This document shows positions 59,101-64,000 of a stretch of 64,000 nucleotides of DNA, piece after piece. The translations under genes and the position numbers were made by a program. Where the stretch lies: NCBI RefSeq assembly GCF_900116375.1, contig NZ_UETB01000017.1, positions 1-64,000 of the forward strand. Reading direction: 5' to 3'. The notes under the pieces were generated by a model. The model saw nothing but the letters and a program-made list of their open reading frames with translations, had not been told where the DNA came from and searched no databases. Origin of the DNA: Georgenia satyanarayanai (lineage in GTDB: Bacteria; Actinomycetota; Actinomycetes; Actinomycetales; Actinomycetaceae). Within the stretch, counting starts at the first letter, position 1; every line of letters starts with the position of its first letter.

Positions 59101-59583
59101 GGCCTCGCCGAGGAGGTTGATGTTGAGACGGAAGCCGTCGCGGCGGGCGCGGGCGAGGTGCTCGGCCAGCGCCGGGTCGTGCGCGTCGACGACGAGGTGG
59201 CCCACGAGCTGGCGCAGGCGCCGGCGCGCGAGCGGGACGACGAGTCGGGGGGCGAGCGGGGCGACGAGCGCCCCGGCCCCGAGGAGCGTGCGGTCGACCG
59301 GACCGAGGAAGCCGGCGGCGCCGGCGGAGATGCGGGACAGCTCGCGGGCGGCGACATCCTCGTCCTCCGGGCGCGCGACGCGGTCGACGAAGCTGACCGC
59401 GAGGTCCAGACCCTCCGGGTCGCTGACGAGGGCGGCGAGCTGGCTGGAGGCGGCCCGCTCCTGACGGGTCTGCCCCTCCTCCGTGGCCGCGAGCCAGGCC
59501 TCGGCGAGGGTGACGGCGTCCTCCACGAGGTCGGCCACGTCCGGCGGGGTGTCCCGCCGCTCGTCGGTGGGGGTCGCGGTCAT
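56113..59583 (-). CDS. putA: Bifunctional proline dehydrogenase / L-glutamate-gamma-semialdehyde dehydrogenase
   Basis: 1156 residues (GAGGAGG upstream). The PRODH barrel spans about 90-450 (NINLLGEAVLG, VDYVSIKVSS, IKVRLVKGANL). The ALDH domain (about 535-985) has LGETSGKNA and the nucleophile Cys in GHSGQKCSAAS. A 140-residue tail follows. It oxidises proline with FAD to pyrroline-5-carboxylate and then, with NAD+, to glutamate. No DNA-binding ribbon-helix-helix is present, so it does not self-regulate as in enteric bacteria. PutP is at 41883. Confidence 0.95.
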   Translation of the reverse strand: MTATPTDERRDTPPDVADLVEDAVTLAEAWLAATEEGQTRQERAASSQLAALVSDPEGLDLAVSFVDRVARPEDEDVAARELSRISAGAAGFLGPVDRTLLGAGALVAPLAPRLVVPLARRRLRQLVGHLVVDAHDPALAEHLARARRDGFRLNINLLGEAVLGEDEARARTERTRALLERDDVDYVSIKVSSLVSQISTWDTAGTVERVLDRLRPLYRTAAARSPHAFVNLDMEEYRDLDLTLEVFTRLLSEPEFADLEAGIVLQAYLPDSVAALDRLVAFAQQRAAAGHAGIKVRLVKGANLSMERVEAEVHGWEQAPYATKDDVDANYLRLVERSLRPELAGALRLGVASHNLYDVALAHLLAERRGVTTMLDVEMLQGMAPSQARAVKEAVGTVLLYTPVVAPEDFDVAVSYLVRRLEENAQPQNFLRALFDGDDGAGEASMADQEARFRASVAAIGSVSAERRRTPDRQPAGTSFDNTTDADPALPEVRAWARERVRAQPAPLTSPVLRTTAEVDAVVARGRAAQPGWSTRPPAERAALLRRAADELEARRGELLTLMVAEGGKTIEQADPEVSEAVDFARYYADRALELEPGASLHTDGARFTPHVLTLVTPPWNFPVAIPIGGVLAALAAGSAVVIKPAPAVPGCTETAVAALHAAGVPGDVVQVVRAAENEVGQGLVAHDGVDAVVLTGAADTAELFCSWRTGRPAGPRVLGETSGKNALVITPAADYDLAVADLVKSAFGHSGQKCSAASIAILVGSAGRSERLMRQLVDAVRSLRVGWPTGLAATMGPVIEPPTGKLRRALTTLEPGEHWLVEPRQLDGTGRLWSPGLKDGVAPGSFLHLTECFGPVLGIMRAETLEEAIELQNATAYGLTGGLHSLDEEEIDRWLERVEVGNAYVNRHITGAIVQRQSFGGWKSSAVGPGAKAGGPNYVAQLGEWAMDGLPVRTAPPSAAVRAALADYAGLVPDAAERTWLESAAGSDAAAWEAEIGHAQDHTGLRAESNAFRYRPAPLTVRTVPGAAPVELLRVLLAGVAAGADVRVSLDPVTSAALRALRGPRTHAGLRRLGGHVTRAETEAQFLARVREEGLERVCVVGPDAGALVDALWSPQVTVLAGPVLATGRRELLAVVREQAVSRTRHRFGHLPAGA

Positions 59584-59669
59584 GACGCCTCCTCGGGGAT
59601 CGCCCGGTCAGGGAGCTGGTTCGGTACCCCCAGGTTGCCACGAGGGCACCCCCGCGGCGGCACTCGCGC

Positions 59670-60413
59670 TCAGTTCAGGCCGACGAGGAAGGAGATGAGC
59701 GCCGCGAGCACCACGGTGTTGAAGGTCCAGCCGACGAGCATGTGGCCGGCCAGGGTGCGGCGCATGCGCGGCGTCGTGGTCTGCACGTCCGCCGGCCCGA
59801 AGGCGGCCTGGACGCCGAGGGAGAGGTAGAGGTAGTCCGAGAAGTGGCGCTCCTCCGCGCCGTCGTCCCCGGGGAAACGCAGGCCACCGGCCACCGTGTC
59901 GAGGCGGGCGACGTGGACGGCGTAGGCCACGAGGCTGCCGCCCCAGGCGAGCGCACTCATGACGATGCTCGTGACGACGACGGCGCCGGTCTCGTGCACC
60001 GACTCCGAGACGATGAGCCAGACCGCGACGGCGAGGGAGCCGAGCGCGAGGAGGACCGGCCACGACGGACCGTCCCCGCCCACACCGTCGTCCCGCCACG
60101 CCAGCGACCAGCGCAGCCAGCGCGGCCGGCGCAGCTGGCGACGGCGCGCCTCACCCAGCGCGAGCGCCAGCCGCTCGCCGGAGAGTCCTGCGAAGGCGAC
60201 GACGGTGAGGACCGGGTAGCCCAGGAGAAGCGTGGCGTACACGACGAGGCCGCGGGCGAGCGCCGTGGGGCCGTCGTCGCCGGGTAGGAGCTCGGGGGCG
60301 AGGTGCAGGAGGAGCCACACCGCCACCAGGACGGGCAGCAACAGCCAGCTGCGGGTGAGGTCGTCCGCGAGCCAGCGGGTGCGGCGGGGCAGGTCGAGCG
60401 TCCGGTGGGCCAC
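59670..60413 (-). CDS. DUF1345 family membrane protein
   Basis: 247 residues from a GTG at 60413 (AGAGGA upstream). Five membrane helices with the DUF1345 blocks RTLAGHMLVGWTFNTVVLAA and HFSDYLYLSLGVQAAFGPADV (a pore-like conserved segment). Function unknown. It ends 86 nt before putA starts, same strand. Confidence 0.85.
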   Translation of the reverse strand: MAHRTLDLPRRTRWLADDLTRSWLLLPVLVAVWLLLHLAPELLPGDDGPTALARGLVVYATLLLGYPVLTVVAFAGLSGERLALALGEARRRQLRRPRWLRWSLAWRDDGVGGDGPSWPVLLALGSLAVAVWLIVSESVHETGAVVVTSIVMSALAWGGSLVAYAVHVARLDTVAGGLRFPGDDGAEERHFSDYLYLSLGVQAAFGPADVQTTTPRMRRTLAGHMLVGWTFNTVVLAALISFLVGLN

Positions 60414-60468
60414 GGCGTCCTCTCGTCGCGATGACGGCGCGTCGGCCGCGCCGGCGCCGCGACCGAAT

Positions 60469-62082
60469 CTAGAACGTCTGCGCGGGCCTGCCCAGTGCCG
60501 GCCACTCAGCCCCGCAGGTGGAGCCGGCAGCGGGCCTCGTAGGCCTCGGTGCCACCGACGTGCTCGGTGGCCGGGACGGTCGCGTCCCCGACGTCACCGG
60601 ACACGGTCCGCACGTGGAAGGGCGCGTCCCGACCGCACACCGCGCACACGGCGGTGAGCTTGGTGACGTCCTCGGCGATGGCCATGAGCGAGGGCAGCGG
60701 CTCGAAGGGGCGCCCGTCGAAGGTGACGCACAGCCCGGCGACGACGACGGTCGTCCCCGCCAGGACGAGCGCCTCGACGACGGGCACGAGGTCGGTGCCG
60801 AAGAACTGGGCCTCGTCGATCGCGAGGAGGTCCGGGGTGCGCCCCTCGAGGAGCTCCTCGAACGAGCGCACGTCGCCCGCCGCGCGGGAGGGGATGCTGA
60901 GCCCGGCGTGCGAGGCCACCCGCCCGGCGCCGTGCCGCTCGTCCCAGGAGTGGTTGACGACCTCGACGGCGAGACCGGCGAGCTGCGCGCGGCGCACCCG
61001 CCGCAGCAGCTCCTCGGACTTCCCGGCGAACATCGGCCCGCACACCACCTGCAGCCGCCCCGGCCCGTCACCGCGCATGGGCACACCCTAGAGGCGGCGG
61101 GCGCCCGCGTCAGGACGTCGAGGCGCTCCCCGTGCCCGGTCCGCAGGCCGGTTCCGGAACCGCGGAGGCTGCGTGTGGGGTTCGGGTCCTGGGAGGGCCC
61201 AGGTCCCCCACGTTCCACCTCCCCGCCCGGTGCGCGGAGCGTGGTCGCCGTCCGGACGACCTCGGCGAGCACCGGCGTGTGGTGGCGGGGACGCCAGGCG
61301 AGCACCGTGGTGATCTCCGGGGCGTCGGTGACGGGCACCGCGACGTGGTCGGGCCACTGCCACGCCCGGCTCGAGCCGGGGATGACGAGCAGGGTCCTGC
61401 CGAGCGCCACGAGCTGCGAGATCTGCGACTGGGAGCGGACCTCCGGCCCGGGCCCGGGCGGGTAGGTCCCGTCGAGCTGGGGCCACCGGGCCATCGGCAG
61501 GTCGGGGACGTCGCGGACCTCGGCCATCGTGAGACTCTCCCGCGAGGCGAGGCGGTGCGCCGCGGGAAGAATGGCAACCTGGCTCTCCACGCAGAGGTCC
61601 TCCGTGTCGAGCCCCGCGAGGTCGTCGACCGGTCGGTGCATGAGGGCGAGGTCGGCGCGCCCCTCACGGAGCAGGCCGGACTGCTCGCCGACCTCGCAGA
61701 GGAGCACCTCCACCCGCGGCGCCCCGGGGCGGGACGCGAGTGCGCGGAGGATGCGCTGCAGCAGCTCGTGCGAGGCGCCGGCCTTCGTGGCCAGCACCAG
61801 CGGGCGCTCGGGGGCCCCGGCGCGCCGGGTGCGGCGCACCGCGGTCCCGAGCGCGTCGAGGACCTCCCGGGCGTCGCGGGCGAGCACCCGCCCGGCGTCG
61901 GTGAGGACCACGCCGCGCGGGCCTCGGACGAAGAGCTCGACGCCGAGCCGGCGCTCCAGCTGGCGGATCGCCCGTGAGAGCGGTGGCTGGGCGATGCCGA
62001 CCCGCTCGGCCGCCCGCCCGAAGTGCAGCTCCTCGGCGACGGCGAGGAAGTAGCGGAGCTCGCGCGTCTCGAGGTCGCTCAT
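60469..62082 (-). CDS. LysR family transcriptional regulator (frame stays open to 60469)
   Basis: The start ATG at 62082 has TACGGT 6 nt upstream (leaderless type). The N-terminal helix-turn-helix (RELRYFLAVAEELHFGRAAE, QPPLSRAIRQLERRLG) and the effector domain (to about residue 300, 61180) are a normal LysR regulator. After that the frame meets no stop until 60469, giving 537 residues and overlapping the whole tdk gene in another frame. The real protein probably ends near 61090-61110, so a frameshift in the last part is suspected. It is divergent from the SDR gene and likely controls it. Confidence 0.7.
   Translation of the reverse strand: MSDLETRELRYFLAVAEELHFGRAAERVGIAQPPLSRAIRQLERRLGVELFVRGPRGVVLTDAGRVLARDAREVLDALGTAVRRTRRAGAPERPLVLATKAGASHELLQRILRALASRPGAPRVEVLLCEVGEQSGLLREGRADLALMHRPVDDLAGLDTEDLCVESQVAILPAAHRLASRESLTMAEVRDVPDLPMARWPQLDGTYPPGPGPEVRSQSQISQLVALGRTLLVIPGSSRAWQWPDHVAVPVTDAPEITTVLAWRPRHHTPVLAEVVRTATTLRAPGGEVERGGPGPSQDPNPTRSLRGSGTGLRTGHGERLDVLTRAPAASRVCPCAVTGRGGCRWCAGRCSPGSPRSCCGGCAARSSPVSPSRSSTTPGTSGTAPGGWPRTPGSASPPARRATCARSRSSSRGAPRTSSRSTRPSSSAPTSCPSSRRSSWRGRPSSSPGCASPSTGAPSSRCPRSWPSPRTSPSSPPCARCAVGTRPSTCGPCPVTSGTRPSRPPSTSVAPRPTRPAAGSTCGAEWPALGRPAQTF
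60506..61078 (-). CDS. tdk: Thymidine kinase
   Basis: 190 residues from the ATG at 61078, with TAGGGT 6 nt upstream. P-loop GPMFAGKSEELLRR, DEAQFF, a Cys-x2-Cys (CAVCGRDAPF) zinc site and FEPLPSLMAIAEDVTKL define a type II thymidine kinase, which salvages thymidine with ATP to dTMP. It lies within the open extension of the LysR frame, but its own features are intact. Confidence 0.93.
   Translation of the reverse strand: MRGDGPGRLQVVCGPMFAGKSEELLRRVRRAQLAGLAVEVVNHSWDERHGAGRVASHAGLSIPSRAAGDVRSFEELLEGRTPDLLAIDEAQFFGTDLVPVVEALVLAGTTVVVAGLCVTFDGRPFEPLPSLMAIAEDVTKLTAVCAVCGRDAPFHVRTVSGDVGDATVPATEHVGGTEAYEARCRLHLRG
61085..61090 (-). promoter_or_regulatory. Leaderless-type -10 element of tdk
   Basis: TAGGGT is 6 nt before the ATG at 61078; no Shine-Dalgarno between. 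Confidence 0.4.
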
Positions 62083-62088
62083 GGGCCC

Positions 62089-62094
62089 ACCGTA
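62089..62094 (-). promoter_or_regulatory. Leaderless-type -10 element of the LysR gene
   Basis: TACGGT is 6 nt before the ATG at 62082. Confidence 0.4.
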
Positions 62095-62100
62095 CGCGCC

Positions 62101-62115
62101 ATACCCGGTGGGTAT
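62101..62115. promoter_or_regulatory. Palindromic LysR-type operator
   Basis: ATACCC-GGT-GGGTAT is a perfect 6-bp inverted repeat and contains T-N11-A, the LysR-box pattern. It lies between the divergent LysR and SDR genes, next to the LysR -10 element. Confidence 0.55.
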
Positions 62116-62172
62116 CGGTGCAGATCGGATCGGTCTTGGACGCCGTCCTCGCCGCCGCCTGACGATGGGGAC

Positions 62173-62886
62173 ATGACGACGAGAACGGCACTGGTCACCG
62201 GTGCGAACAAGGGGATCGGCCTCGCCATCGCGCGGGGGCTCGGCGCGGCGGGGTTCCGGGTGGGGGTCGGGGCGCGCGACGAGCGACGGCGGAGGGAGGC
62301 GGTCGACCGGTTGCGGGCGCAGGGCGTCGACGCGTTCGGGGTGGCTCTGGACGTCACCGACGACGCGAGTGTCGCCGCCGCGGCCGCGACGCTCGAGCAG
62401 ACCGCGGGGCACCTGGACGTCCTCGTCAACAACGCCGGTATCGGTGGCGGCACGGAGAACGGCGCGCAGGACCCCACGACGCTCGACCTCGATGTCCTCC
62501 GCACGGTCCTGGACACGAACGTCTTCGGCGTCGTCCGCGTGACCAACGCGATGCTCCCTCTCCTGCGGTGCTCGGACGCGCCGCGGATCGTCAACATGTC
62601 GAGCAACATGGGGTCGCTGACGCTGCAGACCGGCCCGCAGATGGCCGCGTACGCGCCGTCGAAGTCGATGCTCAACAGCGTCACCGCGCAGTACGCCCGC
62701 CGCCTCGCGGACACGAACATCATCGTCAACGCCGCGTGCCCCGGGTACGTGGCCACGGACTTCACCGGCCACAGCTCGACCCGGACGCCGGAGGAGGGTG
62801 CCGCGATCGCGGTCCGGCTCGCGACGCTGCCCGACGACGGCCCCCGGGGCGGCTTCTTCGACGACGCGGGCTCCGTCCCCTGGTGA
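62173..62886 (+). CDS. SDR family oxidoreductase
   Basis: 237 residues. A classical short-chain dehydrogenase: cofactor loop TGANKGIG, LVNNAGIGGG, Ser in MSSNMG and the catalytic YAPSK. NADP(H) use is suggested by the basic residue after the first strand (ARDERRRR). Substrate is unknown. It is divergent from the LysR gene with a shared operator, which fits substrate-induced control. Confidence 0.9.
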   Translation: MTTRTALVTGANKGIGLAIARGLGAAGFRVGVGARDERRRREAVDRLRAQGVDAFGVALDVTDDASVAAAAATLEQTAGHLDVLVNNAGIGGGTENGAQDPTTLDLDVLRTVLDTNVFGVVRVTNAMLPLLRCSDAPRIVNMSSNMGSLTLQTGPQMAAYAPSKSMLNSVTAQYARRLADTNIIVNAACPGYVATDFTGHSSTRTPEEGAAIAVRLATLPDDGPRGGFFDDAGSVPW

Positions 62887-62894
62887 GCCGCGGC

Positions 62895-64000
62895 TCACGC
62901 TCGGGAGCGGGGGCCACCGTCGTCGGCGCCCGCGCTCCCGTCGGCGGCGAGGCTCGCGCGGCGCTCGAGGAGGTGCTGCCGCTCCACGCCGGCGGGGCAG
63001 GCGGCGAGAGCGTCGTCGTACGCGACCGCGGCGAGCGCCTGCCGCCCGTCGCGGCGGAGCAGCTCCGCGCGCACGAGGGCGACCCGGTGGTGGCCGGGCA
63101 GCCGGTCCGCCGCGGCGCGCAGGACCGCGAGCCCAGCCATCGGTCCGGACGCCTCCCCCACGGCGACCGCCCGGTTGAGCCGGACCACGGGCGAGCCGGT
63201 GAGGGCCTCCAGCCGCGCGTACGTGCGGGCGATCGCGGCCCAGTCGGTGTCCGAGTGGGTCGCCGCGGTGTCGTGGAAGGCCGCCACGAGCGCCTGGAGG
63301 CGCAGCTCCTCCGCCAGCCCGGCGGTGGGGGTGAGCGCGGTGAGCCGGTGCAGGCCGGCGTCGATCTCCTCGCGCCGCCAGCGGCTGCGGTCCTGGTCGG
63401 CGAGGCGCACCGGGTGGCCGCCGGGCGTAACGCGGGAGTCCCGGCGCGCGTGCTGGAGCGTGAGCAGGGCCGCGAGCGCCTCGAGCACGGGCTGCCCGGG
63501 AAGCAGGTCGGCGGCGAGCCCGGCCAGCCGCACCGCCTCACCGGCCTCGCTGACACGCACGACGTCCTCTCCCCCGGCGGGGGCGTACGCGGCGGTGAAG
63601 GCGAGGTAGACGGCCCGGGCGACGTCGTCGAGCCGGTCGGGCCACTCGGCCGGGTCCGGCACGGCGAACGGGATCCCCGCCGTCGCGAGCCGGCGCTTGG
63701 CCCGGGTGAGCCGGGCCGCCATCGTCGCCTGGGGGACGAGGAAGAGCCGCGCGATGTCCGCCGTCGGCACGCCGAGGACGAAGCGGAGCGCGAGCGCCGG
63801 GCGGACCTCCTCGGCGAGCGCGGGGTGGGTCACCATGAAGAGGAGGGCCAGCCGGTCGTCGGTGTCGGCGCCGGGGGGCTCCGGCCCGTCGGCGGGGGGC
63901 ACGGCGTCCTCGTCCACGAGGAGGTGCGCCTTGGCGCGGGCGGTGCCCTCGCGGCGCAGGGCGTCGACCACCCGGCGGTGGGCGACGGCGTGCACCCAGC
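62895..64000 (-). CDS. ECF42-type RNA polymerase sigma factor (5' end cut by window)
   Basis: At least 368 residues, continuing past the right edge. The visible part holds the sigma-2 end (VHAVAHRRVVDALRRE), sigma region 4 (ALRFVLGVPTADIARLFLVPQATMAARLTRAKRRL) and a long C-terminal DUF6596/TPR-like region with repeated helices. This is the layout of the ECF42 group, which uses the C-terminal domain for control instead of an anti-sigma factor. These often sit near a YCII/DGPF gene, which may lie just outside the window. Confidence 0.88.
   Translation of the reverse strand, partial: WVHAVAHRRVVDALRREGTARAKAHLLVDEDAVPPADGPEPPGADTDDRLALLFMVTHPALAEEVRPALALRFVLGVPTADIARLFLVPQATMAARLTRAKRRLATAGIPFAVPDPAEWPDRLDDVARAVYLAFTAAYAPAGGEDVVRVSEAGEAVRLAGLAADLLPGQPVLEALAALLTLQHARRDSRVTPGGHPVRLADQDRSRWRREEIDAGLHRLTALTPTAGLAEELRLQALVAAFHDTAATHSDTDWAAIARTYARLEALTGSPVVRLNRAVAVGEASGPMAGLAVLRAAADRLPGHHRVALVRAELLRRDGRQALAAVAYDDALAACPAGVERQHLLERRASLAADGSAGADDGGPRSRA

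Overview
The window is a very GC-rich, gene-dense actinobacterial chromosome segment, most like Micrococcales (Cellulomonas/Georgenia-type relatives). Supporting signs are frequent GTG starts, a mycothiol deacetylase (mshB), biotin-dependent acyl-CoA carboxylases with an epsilon subunit, an fdxA-dapC pair, a WXG100-type gene cluster and an LPxTG/sortase pilus. Several starts have an A-N3-T hexamer 6-8 nt upstream and no clear Shine-Dalgarno, which suggests leaderless mRNAs. No rRNA, tRNA, CRISPR array, transposase or integrase was recognised. The genus is an inference.

Layout. 1-3698: 5' part of a huge secreted carbohydrate-active protein. 3840-8491: pH-sensor type adenylate cyclase, birA, a DsbA-like oxidoreductase and the carboxylase genes accD and accE. 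8492-13391: a five-gene WXG100-type operon and a formate/nitrite channel, bracketed by accE's 3' end and a 45-bp degenerate direct copy of it. 13460-21132: a sortase-assembled pilus operon (tip adhesin, backbone pilin, class C sortase). 21408-26304: a DUF885 peptidase-like protein, maf, a small unknown gene and the biotin carboxylase subunit. 26309-32358: NUDIX-NYN fusion, dapD, a lytic-transglycosylase-like protein, gltA, dapC and fdxA. 32622-38567: a stand-alone SH3-like protein, VanW-family protein, flavin reductase, mshB fused to a membrane domain, and typA. 38752-40056: an AbiEi-like gene between 74-bp imperfect inverted repeats. 40078-49432: a MacB/FtsX-type exporter whose ATPases and permeases are separated by putP. 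49436-55832: a peptide ABC importer whose fused ATPase carries a 1-nt frameshift. 56113-64000: putA, a DUF1345 membrane protein, thymidine kinase, a divergent LysR/SDR pair and a partial ECF42-type sigma factor.

Functional links. BirA would biotinylate the AccA carrier domain, and AccD/AccE complete the acyl-CoA carboxylase. DapD and DapC are consecutive steps of succinylase lysine/diaminopimelate synthesis. The peptide importer, PutP and PutA form a route for taking up peptides and proline and oxidising proline to glutamate. The most interesting unexplained structures are the accE direct repeat bracketing the WXG100 island, the inverted-repeat AbiEi cassette, the hairpin/direct-repeat block upstream of fdxA, and two apparent reading-frame lesions (the OppDF-type ATPase and the LysR 3' end).
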